From Candidatus Wolframiiraptor gerlachensis (GTDB lineage Archaea > Thermoproteota > Nitrososphaeria_A > Caldarchaeales > Wolframiiraptoraceae): a DNA stretch of 64,000 nt. The DNA lies in assembly GCA_021323375.2 (NCBI GenBank), contig JAJPCT020000023.1:35803-99802 (forward strand), given 5' to 3'. The notes beneath the pieces were generated by a model that worked only from the letters and a program-made list of their open reading frames with translations, was not told the DNA's origin and did no database searches. Below, in pieces: positions 26,146 to 36,293 of the stretch. A program made the translations under genes and the position numbers. Position 1 is the stretch's first letter. The number at the start of each line of letters is the position of its first letter.

Positions 26146-27063
26146 TCATAGTCTCTGAGCATACCCCACCAGCTCCTTGATGGATTTGAATCCTCTCGAG
26201 GCGAGAAAGTCCCTTAATCCCTCGATAATCTCCCTGAATATCTCGAGGTCTTTTCTAGCTATCGCCGAGCCCACTCCGACAGCATTGGCTCCCGCGAGGA
26301 TTAGCTCTAGCGCGGCCCTCCAGCCATCCACGCCGCCAACGCCGATTATAGGCACATCCGGGAGTTCCCGCCTAATCTCGTATATGGCCGCGACAGCTAT
26401 GGGCCTGATGCATGGCCCCGAGAGGCCTCCGAAGATGTTGGATAATATCGGCGTCATGGATTCCACACTTATAGCCGCCGCCCGGATCGTGTTTATCGCC
26501 GTCACGCCATCAGCCCCAGAGCCAATATAGCGGGAGACAATATCCGGCCTAGCATAATAGGCCGAGATCTTTGCGAAGACAGGCCTCGACGATATGCTCC
26601 TGATTGATCTTATTATGTTGCATGCGAGTTGGATGTCTGAGCCTATTTCCAGCCCATATCCCCCCACGTGCGGGCATGAGAGGTTGAGCTCGATCGCGCT
26701 GCATCCAGCATCCAGAGCATGCTCCGCGACCTCCATGAACTCTCCCTCATCCCTGCCACCTATGCTCGCGATCACTGGTATCCTGATGTTCTCCGCAGCT
26801 CTTCTCAGCTCCATCTTGAAGGCTGTTATCCCCGGGTTCGGCAGCCCCATCGCGTTGAGATAGCCGAATCCGAGATCCACGAATACCGGGTTTGAGTAGC
26901 CCTCCTTCGGCTCACGCGTGATAGTCTTGGTGGTTATCGCGCCGGCGCCAGCCTCCTCAACCCTCTTTATCAGTCCATAAGATGATCCGAGGATCCCCGA
27001 TGCAAGGATTGTCGGGTTCCTCAGCCTGAGCCCAGCGAGCTCCACCTCAAGAGCCGGCGACAT
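26146..27063 (-). CDS. pyrD: dihydroorotate dehydrogenase, class 1B catalytic subunit
   Basis: FMN protein oxidising dihydroorotate to orotate. 305 residues from ATG 27063, which follows GGGAGG by one base and starts MSPALEVELAGLRLRNP; an upstream ATG at 27099 would add 12 residues unlike the family. The catalytic cysteine is in ELNLSCPHVGGYG, and GVGGVDGWRAALELILAGA is the FMN phosphate site. A separate PyrK subunit gene two positions upstream makes this the NAD-linked heteromeric 1B type. It overlaps pyrC by 17 nt. Confidence 0.95.
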   Translation of the reverse strand: MSPALEVELAGLRLRNPTILASGILGSSYGLIKRVEEAGAGAITTKTITREPKEGYSNPVFVDLGFGYLNAMGLPNPGITAFKMELRRAAENIRIPVIASIGGRDEGEFMEVAEHALDAGCSAIELNLSCPHVGGYGLEIGSDIQLACNIIRSIRSISSRPVFAKISAYYARPDIVSRYIGSGADGVTAINTIRAAAISVESMTPILSNIFGGLSGPCIRPIAVAAIYEIRRELPDVPIIGVGGVDGWRAALELILAGANAVGVGSAIARKDLEIFREIIEGLRDFLASRGFKSIKELVGYAQRL

Positions 27064-28336
27064 GCCTCCCAAACCCCATCCCGACCCTGGGCTCACCATC
27101 CTCCAGCGCTAAAACGCCGCGTAGGAAAACCATCCTAACTTCAGCCTTCACCATCCAGCCCTCGAATGGAGAATACTTGGCCTTTGAGGCGAACCTCAAT
27201 GGATCTATGACATGTTCTCTTCCAAGCTCGACGATCACCACATCGCCATCCATGCCGGGCTCGAGGGCGCCCTTACGAGCTCCCAAGATCTCCGCAGGTC
27301 TGCGGGAGTAGAGATCCAGAGCCCTGAGCGGCATAACGCCATCCATTATCTGGGTCATGATTAGCGGTAGATAGATCTCTAGGCCGGGGAAACCGGGTGG
27401 AACCTCGTCATAGCTACTGCGGAGCTTTTCCTCAAGCAGGTGCGGCGCGTGATCCGATACTATCGCGTCAACGAGCCCAAGCCGTATTGCATTCAGAACA
27501 GCATCCGCATCCTCGCTGCTCCTGAGGGGCGGATTCACCTTTGCTACCCCGCCAAATCGCCTTACGGCATCCGATGAGAGGAGTGCATGATGCAGGGTTG
27601 CATCGCATGAGATAGTTGCCCCACGCAGCTTCGATGACGCTATCATCATTATCGAGTCGCTGGTTGTCAGGTGGGTGAGGTGGAGCCTTATACGCCCGCT
27701 CCCAGCGATTCTTAGCATGTTCTCCACGGCTCTTACCTCGGCTATCCTCGGCCTTACCCTCCCATGATCCTCGATTGCCGGCTCGGCAATCATCCTCCTC
27801 TCCCGCATTATCGTCTCTGGATCTTCTGGGTGGATTACAACGAGATTTCCCTCGAGGTGATTGATTATTCTGGGCAGCTTATCATAATCCTCTGGATATA
27901 TCTTGAGGCCGCATGCTATCTTCCTGATCTCAGGTATCTCGCGTGGATCTTTGGGCGCGCCGCAGTAAAGTGCGAAGTCTACGAGGGATTTTCTTGTCGC
28001 GATCTCGAGTTTCTCCATCAGCCTCTCGAGCGAGTCTATGAATGGATCATTGTTCGGCATGTCGGCGACCAGTGTTACGCCTCCACGCAGGGCCGCGAGC
28101 GTTCCGGTGTACCAGTCCTCCTTATATGCTTGGTTAAAGTCTCTTAAATGCACATGCATATCCACCATTCCAGGGAGCATTATCTGGCCCTGCTTCAGCA
28201 CGATCTTCTCATCGGCGCTTGGGGCGAGAACCGGGCTCGAGATCGATGTTATCACGCCATCATTTATCGCGACCGCCGCCTCGATCAACCTGCCATCCAA
28301 ATACGCCTTGCCCTCGATCACGAGATCAACCCTCAA
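27047..28336 (-). CDS. pyrC: dihydroorotase
   Basis: Zinc amidohydrolase cyclising carbamoyl aspartate to dihydroorotate. 429 residues. Metal ligands in MVDMHVHLRD, a substrate ADMPNNDP loop, histidines in VVIHPEDP and LHLTHLTTSD, and the catalytic Asp in VSDHAPH. Type I dihydroorotases carboxylate a lysine; the ACGLKIYPEDY region could supply it, but this is not certain. It overlaps pyrK by 4 nt and pyrD by 17 nt. Confidence 0.94.
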   Translation of the reverse strand: MRVDLVIEGKAYLDGRLIEAAVAINDGVITSISSPVLAPSADEKIVLKQGQIMLPGMVDMHVHLRDFNQAYKEDWYTGTLAALRGGVTLVADMPNNDPFIDSLERLMEKLEIATRKSLVDFALYCGAPKDPREIPEIRKIACGLKIYPEDYDKLPRIINHLEGNLVVIHPEDPETIMRERRMIAEPAIEDHGRVRPRIAEVRAVENMLRIAGSGRIRLHLTHLTTSDSIMMIASSKLRGATISCDATLHHALLSSDAVRRFGGVAKVNPPLRSSEDADAVLNAIRLGLVDAIVSDHAPHLLEEKLRSSYDEVPPGFPGLEIYLPLIMTQIMDGVMPLRALDLYSRRPAEILGARKGALEPGMDGDVVIVELGREHVIDPLRFASKAKYSPFEGWMVKAEVRMVFLRGVLALEDGEPRVGMGFGRHVAGS

Positions 28337-29094
28337 TCCTCATCAGCCTCCAGCATCGGCGCAATCATCCTTCCATCGAGGATCGGGCCATCCCTGCAGA
28401 CTCTAAGTCCAAGCGGCTCGATGGAGCATGAGCCGCATATCCCGGCGCCGCATTTTATCCTTCTCTCGAATGATGCTTCAACAGGCAGCCCAGCCCTCAA
28501 GCACTCCCGCATCACCGCTAAATTCAGCTCCTCCTTCCCGCAGACATAGACCACGTCATAGCTCCTGCCCCGGATCACGCTCCTGAATAGGTCAAGGACA
28601 GTTCCGTGATAGCCGGATGATCCATGCTCAACCGAGATCTCGACCTCGCCGAGCCTCGCGAACTCCTCCCGGTAGAATATATCGTCATCGGACTTGAAGC
28701 CTAGGAGCGCCTTTACACTGCATCCCGCGATCCTCAGGTTCTTCGCTAGGAAGTATAGTGGAGCGAGGCCGTATCCGCCGGCTACTAGGAGCGCGCGGCC
28801 GCTCGGGGCCCACGTGAACCCCCTTCCAAGAGGCCCTCGGATAAAGACCCTATCACCGGCCATGAGCCTCTCATGCATGTAGCCCGTGACCCTTCCAACC
28901 CTCGCCACTATGAACTTGACGATGTTATCCTCGGCGTCGGCGAAGCTTAATGGTATCTCTCCGACGCGGGGTATCCAGAGCATCGCGAACTGGCCCGGCT
29001 CGGGCTCGACGCGGTCCTCCAAGATTATTTCGTATTCCTTGATGTTCTTGGTCAGATCTCTTAGCCTCTCTATCACTCCTGTAATGTAGCTCAT
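28333..29094 (-). CDS. pyrK: dihydroorotate dehydrogenase electron transfer subunit
   Basis: FAD and [2Fe-2S] protein passing electrons from the PyrD FMN to NAD+. 253 residues: ferredoxin-reductase-like FAD and NAD domains (GQFAMLWIPR, LLVAGGYGLAPLYFLA) and a C-terminal cluster loop with CGAGICGSCSIEP and a fourth Cys in LRVCRDGP. 4-nt overlaps on both sides with pyrI and pyrC. Confidence 0.94.
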   Translation of the reverse strand: MSYITGVIERLRDLTKNIKEYEIILEDRVEPEPGQFAMLWIPRVGEIPLSFADAEDNIVKFIVARVGRVTGYMHERLMAGDRVFIRGPLGRGFTWAPSGRALLVAGGYGLAPLYFLAKNLRIAGCSVKALLGFKSDDDIFYREEFARLGEVEISVEHGSSGYHGTVLDLFRSVIRGRSYDVVYVCGKEELNLAVMRECLRAGLPVEASFERRIKCGAGICGSCSIEPLGLRVCRDGPILDGRMIAPMLEADED

Positions 29095-29573
29095 GGCCTC
29101 GACTCCAGCTGCCGCGCGATGTCATCGAATGTTAGGGCTAGGCCGCAGTAGTCGCAAACGAGCTTGAGCGGGTCGTAGCTCGCGGTTATGAACCTGGGCT
29201 TAACTGGCTCATTCCTCTGATTAGTGATGCAGTTTGGGTTCTTGCATCTGAGGAATCCCTCGACAACCTTGGGAGGGACAGCCTTCCTCTTCTCAACGAC
29301 AGTGTAGTCCTTTACCACGTTTATCGTCGCCATAGGAGCTAGGAGGGCGATCTTATCCGTGTCCTCAGGCCTTAGCTCCAGCCCCTCCACCTTGATTATA
29401 TCTTTTCTACCAAGCTTCCTGCTCTCTACATTCATGACTATCGCGACCGTGAATCCCTCCTTACCCGTTATCCCCATAAGCCTCAAGATGCTGAGAGCTC
29501 GGCCCGCCGGGATATGATCTATGATTGTCCCATCTCTTATCTTTGCTACGAGTAGGGGCTTCTCCGCCATCAC
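29091..29573 (-). CDS. pyrI: aspartate carbamoyltransferase regulatory chain
   Basis: Regulatory subunit binding ATP/CTP and the catalytic trimer. 160 residues. Allosteric domain with IDHIPAGRALSILRLMGI, zinc domain with two CxxxxC/CxxC pairs: CKNPNCITN and CDYCG, where the catalytic chain docks. Its presence predicts feedback control by CTP, made two steps away by pyrG in the same cluster. Three bases separate it from pyrB. Confidence 0.96.
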   Translation of the reverse strand: MMAEKPLLVAKIRDGTIIDHIPAGRALSILRLMGITGKEGFTVAIVMNVESRKLGRKDIIKVEGLELRPEDTDKIALLAPMATINVVKDYTVVEKRKAVPPKVVEGFLRCKNPNCITNQRNEPVKPRFITASYDPLKLVCDYCGLALTFDDIARQLESRP

Positions 29574-29576
29574 GCA

Positions 29577-30494
29577 TCACCCAACGAGTATTAGCTTGAG
29601 GAGGGCCATTCTCACGGGAACCCCGAGAGCAGCCTGCTCAAAGTATTTGGCATGTGATGTCGAGTCCACCTCGAAGCTTATCTCATTCACTCTTGGCAGC
29701 GGGTGGAGTATTGTCAGGTTCTTCTTGGCGCCTTTAAGGCTCTCCCCTGTTATCACATAGCTCCCCCTCACCATCTCATACTCGCTTGGGTCTGGGAACC
29801 TCTCCCTCTGTATCCTGCTCGCGTAGAGGACGTCAAGCTCTCCCACTACCTCCTCGAGCCTCTGAACCTCTTTGAAATCTATGCCCGCCTCCACTAGGAG
29901 TTCGCGGGTATCATCCCTAACCCTTAGTTGAGGTGGCGAGATCAGGTATAGCCTCCCTATCCTAAACTTTGTCAAGGCGGCTATGAAGGAGTTCGTCGCC
30001 CTCCCATACTTCAGATCCCCCAAGACACCTATCGTCAGTCCATCTACTCCCCCGTGAAGCCTCCTTATAGTGTAGAGGTCTATCATGGCCTGTGTCGGGT
30101 GGTTTCTGCTGCCATCCCCCGCGTTTATCACGGGCTTCTCCGCGATCTCGGCCGCGAGCTTCGCCGCGCCCTCAAGCTTATGCCTTATCACTATCACGTC
30201 AGCATATGAGTCCAGCATCCTCACGGTGTCAGAGAAGTTCTCGCCCTTCGCTATCGAGCTCTTCTCAACCTCACCCAAGTCTATCACCTCTCCGCCTAAC
30301 CTAAGCATCGCTGTCTGGAAGCTTAGCCTAGTCCTAGTGCTGGGCTCAAAGAACGCCGTCGCCATTATCCTACCCCTGAGGGCGGAGGACCACCTCTCCG
30401 GCGCCTCAAGGATCTCATCAGCCATCCTGAAGATCTCCTCGAAATCCTGCCTACTTAGGTCGCTCACGGATATTATGTCTCTACCCCTCAGCAT
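29577..30494 (-). CDS. pyrB: aspartate carbamoyltransferase catalytic chain
   Basis: Condenses carbamoyl phosphate and aspartate. 305 residues. Carbamoyl-phosphate loop FEPSTRTRLSFQ, the catalytic KGENFSDTVRML loop, HPTQAMIDLYTI and the aspartate loop LHPLPRVNEI are all intact. It overlaps pyrE by 7 nt. No carbamoyl phosphate synthase (carAB) gene is in the window, so that step must be encoded elsewhere. Confidence 0.97.
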   Translation of the reverse strand: MLRGRDIISVSDLSRQDFEEIFRMADEILEAPERWSSALRGRIMATAFFEPSTRTRLSFQTAMLRLGGEVIDLGEVEKSSIAKGENFSDTVRMLDSYADVIVIRHKLEGAAKLAAEIAEKPVINAGDGSRNHPTQAMIDLYTIRRLHGGVDGLTIGVLGDLKYGRATNSFIAALTKFRIGRLYLISPPQLRVRDDTRELLVEAGIDFKEVQRLEEVVGELDVLYASRIQRERFPDPSEYEMVRGSYVITGESLKGAKKNLTILHPLPRVNEISFEVDSTSHAKYFEQAALGVPVRMALLKLILVG

Positions 30495-31051
30495 TTCGTA
30501 TCACCTCCCCCGCTTACCTCGAGTAGCGAGGTTAGCTGGCTAAGCGTTATCATGGAGTATAGCTTCACTCCAAGCTTTTTCAACCTCTCCCCGGCGCCCT
30601 CCTCCCGGTCAACCACGACGAATGCATCCTCGACCACGAGGCCCTCTGATCTCAGCGCCGAGACCGCTTTCTCCAGCGATGACCCCGTCGTCGCGACATC
30701 GTCCACGAGAAGCGCCCTCATTCCAGGCGCGAAATCCCCCTCGATCAGCTTCCGTGTTCCATGAGCCTTCTGCTCCTTTCTGACATAAATCATCGGCCTC
30801 TCCATGATTAGCGCGAGTGCTGTTGCGAGTGGTATCCCGCTTGACTCGATGCCTGCGAGCATCTCGAAGTCCAACTCCCTTATCCTCCAGGCGCATAGAT
30901 CTACTAGCGCCCTGAACTCACTTGGATGGGAGATAACGGATCTCATGTCTATGTATATTGTGCTCTCGCCGCCGGAGCTTAGGATGAATCTCCCGATCTT
31001 CACGCAGTTGGCGCTCCTCAATATCCCGGCAACCTCACGCATATAAGACAT
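30488..31051 (-). CDS. pyrE: orotate phosphoribosyltransferase
   Basis: Orotate plus PRPP to OMP. 187 residues. Type I PRTase with the PRPP motif ALLVDDVATTGSSLEKA and catalytic lysine loop RKEQKAHGTRK. It overlaps pyrF by 17 nt. An alternative start at Met4 (MREVAGILR) is possible. Confidence 0.95.
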   Translation of the reverse strand: MSYMREVAGILRSANCVKIGRFILSSGGESTIYIDMRSVISHPSEFRALVDLCAWRIRELDFEMLAGIESSGIPLATALALIMERPMIYVRKEQKAHGTRKLIEGDFAPGMRALLVDDVATTGSSLEKAVSALRSEGLVVEDAFVVVDREEGAGERLKKLGVKLYSMITLSQLTSLLEVSGGGDTKC

Positions 31052-31754
31052 CTCTCTCAGCCTCCACTATTATGCGAGCTGCCTCAAGGGGCTTCTCCGC
31101 CATTGTTATCGCCCTCCCAACTATCTCGAAGTCCCCACCCATCCTCAGAGCATGCGCCGGGCTTGCGCCCTGTGCAACTATGCCTGGCGAGAGGATAGTC
31201 GTCTCCGGGAGAATCCTTCTCGCCTCCGCGATTAATTGGCCCCGCGTCGCCCCAACTATTATGCCATTCACGTCAGCCGCCTTAGCCTCCTCCAACAGCC
31301 TGTGGAAGCTCTGCTGGATTAGCTGCGCCTGTGGATGGCTCATGGCGACGACCCCGAAGAGGTCTATGCTGCGCCTCACCTCGCCAACCCCTCCTTGGAA
31401 CAGGTGTGCTATCGCAGCGTCAAACCCCATTCTCCAGAAGCCCTCGAGCACGACTTGAATTATCTCGGGTATATCTGAGAGCTTGAAGTCCGCGATCATG
31501 TAGAACTCCCCCTTGAAGCGATCCAGGATCTCGGATATGCCGTCGAACCCTATCGAGAGGCTTAGCGGCAGCCCAATCTTCACCCCGACGACAAACTCCC
31601 GAAGCCCATCAAGGAGGCCAGTGTATCTCTTGATGAGCTGCTGCTTGCCCGCTGAATTATCATGGAGATCGAGGGCGATTATCAGCCTGCTCCGCCTATC
31701 CTCAGAGATCCTCCAAAGCTTCTCCGGAGCCCTTCCACGCGGAACTTGAGCCAC
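31035..31754 (-). CDS. pyrF: orotidine 5'-phosphate decarboxylase
   Basis: OMP to UMP. 239 residues. Catalytic DFKLSDIPE tetrad region, IIALDLHDN at the first strand, and LSPGIVAQG plus the phosphate-binding EIVGRAI at the end. GTG 31754 adds a basic N-terminal extension of about 20 residues before the core; I keep it because a TATA-like box lies about 35 nt upstream. First gene of the pyr part of the cluster, separated from trpA by 99 nt. Confidence 0.93.
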   Translation of the reverse strand: MAQVPRGRAPEKLWRISEDRRSRLIIALDLHDNSAGKQQLIKRYTGLLDGLREFVVGVKIGLPLSLSIGFDGISEILDRFKGEFYMIADFKLSDIPEIIQVVLEGFWRMGFDAAIAHLFQGGVGEVRRSIDLFGVVAMSHPQAQLIQQSFHRLLEEAKAADVNGIIVGATRGQLIAEARRILPETTILSPGIVAQGASPAHALRMGGDFEIVGRAITMAEKPLEAARIIVEAERDVLYA

Positions 31755-31783
31755 GAAGCCCTTTCCTGGAAAATGTCAGTCTC

Positions 31784-31795
31784 GTTATAAAGATT
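31784..31795 (-). promoter_or_regulatory. TATA-like box between trpA and pyrF
   Basis: Minus-strand AATCTTTATAAC, centred about 35 nt before the pyrF GTG. It lies in the only long gap (99 nt) in the 13.8-kb trp-pyr gene run and suggests that pyrFEBIKCD-pyrG has its own promoter. Confidence 0.45.
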
Positions 31796-31853
31796 GCCTC
31801 GGCAGATCCTCTCGCTCCGGCGACTGGATCCCGCTCAAGAGAGGAGACTCCAG

Positions 31854-32660
31854 CTATTGGCCAAGATCGCTCAGTGCATCCACGAACCCCTTTACGAGCC
31901 TCTCAACAGCCTTCTCAGGGCTCATTAGGCTCCTTTTTATCTCGGAAATGATCCTGCTCCCAGCTATAATGCCGTTGGCGCCAAGCTTAGCGAGCTCAAC
32001 CGCTTGATCCGGCCTTGAGACGCCGAAGCCCACCGCCACCGGCTTCTCAGGGTTTAGGCTCTTGCTCCTCCGGAGTAGCTGGATCGCTGTCGGTGGAAGG
32101 GACTCTCTCTCGCCCGTCGTCCCGGTGAGGGATACGAGGTATGCAAATCCCATAGTCTCGTCTAGGATTCTCGCGAGCCTCTCATCACTCGTCGTCGGCG
32201 CTGCTAAGAGCACCAGCGAGATGCCATGCTCCATGGCGACCCTCTTCACGGGGCCAGCCTCCTCGAGGGGTAGATCCGGTATAATTACTCCGCCGACTCC
32301 ATGTCTTGAGGCCTCCTCCATAAACCTCCTCAAGCCCATCCGATAGACGGGATTCAGATACGTCAAGATCACGATCGAGACATCATATCCCGATGAGACT
32401 TCCTTGGCAAGTTCTAGGACCTTCCGTGGGGTTGCCCCTGCCTGAAGAGCCTTGTAGGTCGCATCCTGTATCGTGACTCCATCCGCTATCGGGTCAGAGA
32501 ACGGTATTCCCAGCTCAATTATCTCCGCCCCGGCCTCTACCATCGCTTCAAGTATCCTTCTACACGTCTTCATGTCAGGGTATCCGCCTGTGATATATGG
32601 TATGAAGAGTGATCGGCCTATTCTCCTCGCTCGCCTAAACCTTTCCTCAATCCAATTCAT
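31854..32660 (-). CDS. trpA: tryptophan synthase alpha chain
   Basis: Releases indole from indole-3-glycerol phosphate in the alpha-beta complex. 268 residues. Catalytic Glu in [13 protein letters not shown], Asp in [11 protein letters not shown], and the phosphate-binding [10 protein letters not shown] and GSRIISE loops. Coupled to trpB by a 4-nt overlap. Last gene of the trp group. Confidence 0.96.
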   Translation of the reverse strand: MNWIEERFRRARRIGRSLFIPYITGGYPDMKTCRRILEAMVEAGAEIIELGIPFSDPIADGVTIQDATYKALQAGATPRKVLELAKEVSSGYDVSIVILTYLNPVYRMGLRRFMEEASRHGVGGVIIPDLPLEEAGPVKRVAMEHGISLVLLAAPTTSDERLARILDETMGFAYLVSLTGTTGERESLPPTAIQLLRRSKSLNPEKPVAVGFGVSRPDQAVELAKLGANGIIAGSRIISEIKRSLMSPEKAVERLVKGFVDALSDLGQ

Positions 32661-33847
32661 CTCCCAAGCCTCCTTAGGACTGTCTCGAGATCCTTGTCCC
32701 CCCTGCCCGAGAGATTCACAACTATTATCTCATCTCTCCCGATGTTCTCGGCGAGCTTCATCGCATACGCTAGTGCGTGGGCGGACTCGAGTGCTGGCAG
32801 AATCCCCTCAGTCCTCGATAATGCTAGGAATGCTTGGAGAGCCTCCTCATCAGTTACCGTGAAGTATTGGGCTCTCCCAATCTCCTTGAGGTAGGCGTGC
32901 TCCGGCCCGACCGCGGGGTAGTCTAGGCCGGCTGCTATGCTGTGTGTTCCAGCTATCTGCCCATCCTCATCCTGCAAGACATACGTTAGTGCGCCATGTA
33001 GAACCCCCTCGATACCTCTTACAAGCGATGCTGAGTGTTTTCCAAGATCCTCGCCCTCTCCGCCGGCCTCGACGCCGATCAGCTTGACCTCGCGATCCTC
33101 GATGAATGGGTGGAATATTCCTATCGCGTTGCTCCCACCGCCGACGCATGCTACGATGTAGTCTGGAAGCCTCCCCTCCTTCTCGAGAATCTGCCTCCTC
33201 GTCTCCACTCCTATAACAGACTGGAAATCCCGGACGATCATGGGATATGGATGTGGGCCGACACATGATCCAAGCAGATAATACGTCGTCTCGACATTCG
33301 TCACCCAGTCCCTTATCGCCTCGTTTATTGCGTCCTTTAGAGTCTTCGATCCGGATGAGACGGGGTGGACCTCGGCGCCGAGAAGCCTCATCCTCTGCAC
33401 GTTCATCTTCTGTCTCTCCATGTCTATCTCGCCCATGTAAATCTCGCATCTCAGGCCGAGGACTGCGCAAGCCATAGCGGTCGCGACACCATGCTGCCCG
33501 GCCCCAGTCTCAGCTATCACCCTACTCTTCCCCATCCGCTTGGCAAGCAGCCCCTGGCCCAGCGTGTTGTTTATCTTGTGAGCGCCCCCATGGAGCAGGT
33601 CCTCGCGCTTGAGATAGATCTTCGCCCCGCCCACCATCTTCGTGAGGTTCTCAGCATAGTAGAGCGGCGTCGGCCTGCCAGCATACTCCCTGAGCAGGTA
33701 GTCTAGCTCACGCCTGAAATCTAGGTCATCCCTCAGCCTGAGATAGCTCTCCTCGAGGTCGCTTAGCGCCTCCATCAGCGTCTCGGGGACATATCGCCCG
33801 CCGAACCTGCCAAACCTTCCACCACTCGTCGGAAAATTATATCTCAT
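32657..33847 (-). CDS. trpB: tryptophan synthase beta chain
   Basis: PLP enzyme joining indole and serine. 396 residues from ATG 33847 ([13 protein letters not shown]), which follows a GGAGGTGG Shine-Dalgarno; an in-frame start at 33877 would add ten unusual residues. PLP lysine in [12 protein letters not shown], the GAGQHG loop, and the C-terminal [24 protein letters not shown] and the operon position beside trpA mark it as the TrpB1 type. It overlaps trpF by 11 nt. Confidence 0.97.
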   Translation of the reverse strand: MRYNFPTSGGRFGRFGGRYVPETLMEALSDLEESYLRLRDDLDFRRELDYLLREYAGRPTPLYYAENLTKMVGGAKIYLKREDLLHGGAHKINNTLGQGLLAKRMGKSRVIAETGAGQHGVATAMACAVLGLRCEIYMGEIDMERQKMNVQRMRLLGAEVHPVSSGSKTLKDAINEAIRDWVTNVETTYYLLGSCVGPHPYPMIVRDFQSVIGVETRRQILEKEGRLPDYIVACVGGGSNAIGIFHPFIEDREVKLIGVEAGGEGEDLGKHSASLVRGIEGVLHGALTYVLQDEDGQIAGTHSIAAGLDYPAVGPEHAYLKEIGRAQYFTVTDEEALQAFLALSRTEGILPALESAHALAYAMKLAENIGRDEIIVVNLSGRGDKDLETVLRRLGR

Positions 33848-34451
33848 TAAGCTCCACCTCCCTAACCCTCCTAACAAACTCTCTTATCATGTGCGCGTCC
33901 TTTATCCCGGGAGATGACTCGACCCCGCTTGAGACATCAACACCATATGGCCTGACTATCCGGATCGCGTCCCGGATGTTCGATGGGCTGAGGCCTCCAG
34001 CCAGTATAACGGGAAGCCGAGACATTTCCCGGATCCTCCTGCATATATTCCAGTCGGGCTTCAAACCCCTCCCCATACTGCTGTCGAGAAGTATCGCGTC
34101 GAAGCCATCACAGTCTGGCGCCGCGTCAATATTTGCCTGAATGGGCTTGATAATCCACTTGGCTCCAAGCTCTCTTAGCTGATCCGGGTCAATATCACCA
34201 TATGCTTGGACGGCGTCGGGCCTTATCTCGCGGATAGCCCTAGTTAGCATATCGCGATCGCCTCCATCAACTACTAGGACTACATCGAGGAATGGCGGCG
34301 CCATCATCCTGAGAGTTTTCGCCCTCTCGATCGTGAGGTTTCTCGGTGATCTTGGGAAGCCCACTACTAGGCCCACCGCGTCGGCGCCATTTATGGCGGC
34401 TGCCATCAAATCCGCCTCACGCGTTATCCCACAGATCTTCACCCTAACCAT
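33837..34451 (-). CDS. trpF: phosphoribosylanthranilate isomerase
   Basis: Amadori rearrangement to CdRP. 204 residues. Catalytic Cys in [12 protein letters not shown], general acid Asp in the [15 protein letters not shown] segment, and [11 protein letters not shown] plus [14 protein letters not shown], the phosphate loop. It overlaps trpC by 8 nt. Confidence 0.95.
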   Translation of the reverse strand: MVRVKICGITREADLMAAAINGADAVGLVVGFPRSPRNLTIERAKTLRMMAPPFLDVVLVVDGGDRDMLTRAIREIRPDAVQAYGDIDPDQLRELGAKWIIKPIQANIDAAPDCDGFDAILLDSSMGRGLKPDWNICRRIREMSRLPVILAGGLSPSNIRDAIRIVRPYGVDVSSGVESSPGIKDAHMIREFVRRVREVELNEI

Positions 34452-35229
34452 CGCCCAGAGCCCCCTTAAGCTCTCTTATCTTCGACGCGATGCTCCCAGA
34501 CCGCATGATAGAGGTGCCAACCAAGAACTTGCTCACGCCGAGCTCCGCGAATCTTCTCACATCGGATGCCGAGGTTATTCCACTCTCGAGAATTATCCGC
34601 TCACAATCGCCGCCATATGTCGCGATGATCTCATAAGCGCGGTCGAGGCTGAGGTCGAGTGTGTCGAGGTTCCTAGAATTCACCCCAAGGAAGTCCGCAT
34701 CATAATGGAGCGATGCTTTGAAGTCCTCTATCGTATAGGATTCGAGCAGGACCTCGAGCCCCATGCCGTGGGCGAGCTCTATCGCATCCCTCAGCTCGAG
34801 CTCCGTGTAGCCCCTCGAGAAGGCCGGGAATATTAGGAGTATTGCTGATGCGCCCGCCCTATGGGCGGCCTCTATCTGGACCTCAGAAACTATGAAGTCC
34901 TTCATCAGGATTGGGAGGCTTGTGATCTCTGAGGCCTCCGCGAGATATCCTATTGACCCGGAGAAGTTGTCGGGATCCGTTAGGATCGAGAGAGCATCAG
35001 CCCCAGCATTCCCCATCTCCATTACGAGGCTTACTGGATCCTGCTCCTCCCTAATCCAGCCCATGGATGGTGATCGGAGCTTCAGCTCGCATATCAGCGA
35101 GATCCCCGGCTTATCCAAGGCCTTAAGCATGCTCGGCCTCCTCACCGCCGCCCTGCATTCATCCAAGCTATAATACCCCTCTGCAACCCTTCTCCTCGCC
35201 TGGGCACATGCCTTCTCGAGAAAGCTCAT
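34444..35229 (-). CDS. trpC: indole-3-glycerol phosphate synthase
   Basis: CdRP to indole-3-glycerol phosphate. 261 residues from ATG 35229, which overlaps the trpD stop as ATGA; an earlier start at 35247 is in frame but gives a longer overlap. Catalytic lysines in ICELKLRSPSMGWI and PILMKDFIVSEVQ, glutamate in EVLLESYT, and ESGITSASDVRRF near the end. Confidence 0.96.
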   Translation of the reverse strand: MSFLEKACAQARRRVAEGYYSLDECRAAVRRPSMLKALDKPGISLICELKLRSPSMGWIREEQDPVSLVMEMGNAGADALSILTDPDNFSGSIGYLAEASEITSLPILMKDFIVSEVQIEAAHRAGASAILLIFPAFSRGYTELELRDAIELAHGMGLEVLLESYTIEDFKASLHYDADFLGVNSRNLDTLDLSLDRAYEIIATYGGDCERIILESGITSASDVRRFAELGVSKFLVGTSIMRSGSIASKIRELKGALGDG

Positions 35230-36293
35230 TCCACCACCCTCATCCATGACTCAAATCTATCTTGATCGCCGCCGGTCTCCTTCACGAGCCTCCTCAGCAG
35301 CTCGATCGGCTTCCCCGATTCTATCACGCGCCAAGCCATCTCCGCACCACCAGCCGGGTCATCAGCCAATCCGCCGACCATTAATGATAGCGATGAGTTC
35401 GCGAGGAGGAGCCTCGTTAATGGATGCCTTTTTCCGAGAGCCCCCGCCAAGGCCTCCAAGGTTCTTCTGATGCACTCATCCCTGCTTCCCACGATTACCT
35501 CTTCAACTCTTGCCTTCTCGAGCCTGAAGCTCTCAGGGCTGAGTATCACCCGCCTAGCCTCCCCATCCTTGATCCAGATCACCATAGTCTCGGAGAATAT
35601 TGATGCCTCATCTATCCCGCCATCCCCATGGATTATCGCGGCCTCCTCTCTTCCAAGTATTCTGACCGCCTCAGCCACGCGCTCTATGAACTCGCGGGAG
35701 AAGACCCCGAGAACCTGAGCATTTATTGGGGCCGGGTTTGTTAGGGGGCCCAGCAAGTTAAAGACCGTCCTTATGCCGATCTCCCTCCTCACGGGCATGA
35801 CATTCTTCATGGATTGATGATATCTCGGCGCGTAGATGAATCCAAAGCCCAGCGACTCGATGCACCTTGAAACCATGTCCGGCTCCAAGTCTATCCTCAC
35901 GCCGACCTCCTCAAGGAAGTCCGCGCTACCACAGTAGCCCGTGAATGATCTATTGCCGTGTTTTGCGACCCGGCATCCAGCCGCAGCGGCTACAAGCCCG
36001 GACGCCGTGCTGACGTTAATAGTCTTGACCAAGTCGCCTCCAGTCCCACACGTGTCTATCAGCCTTCCCCTCATGCGGCTTACCCGTATCGGCGTCGCAA
36101 ACCTTCTCATGATCTCTGACATGGCGGCTATTATTGCTGGATTTTCTCCCCGTATACGGAGGGCGGTGAGGAAGGCGGCGGCCTGAGCATGCGTCGCCTC
36201 ACCCCTCATCAGCTCCTCCATACATCTCGCCGCGAGTTCCGGCTCTATGCTCCCGCGCTCCACAAGCAGCCTTATCGCCTCAACTATGCTCAT
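35226..36293 (-). CDS. trpD: anthranilate phosphoribosyltransferase
   Basis: Anthranilate plus PRPP to phosphoribosylanthranilate. 355 residues. Glycine motif DTCGTGGDLVKTINVST, KHGNRSFTGYCGSADFLEE and the NVMPVRREIGIRTVFNLLGP block. With pyrE this makes two PRPP consumers in one gene cluster. ATGA overlap with trpG. Confidence 0.96.
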   Translation of the reverse strand: MSIVEAIRLLVERGSIEPELAARCMEELMRGEATHAQAAAFLTALRIRGENPAIIAAMSEIMRRFATPIRVSRMRGRLIDTCGTGGDLVKTINVSTASGLVAAAAGCRVAKHGNRSFTGYCGSADFLEEVGVRIDLEPDMVSRCIESLGFGFIYAPRYHQSMKNVMPVRREIGIRTVFNLLGPLTNPAPINAQVLGVFSREFIERVAEAVRILGREEAAIIHGDGGIDEASIFSETMVIWIKDGEARRVILSPESFRLEKARVEEVIVGSRDECIRRTLEALAGALGKRHPLTRLLLANSSLSLMVGGLADDPAGGAEMAWRVIESGKPIELLRRLVKETGGDQDRFESWMRVVE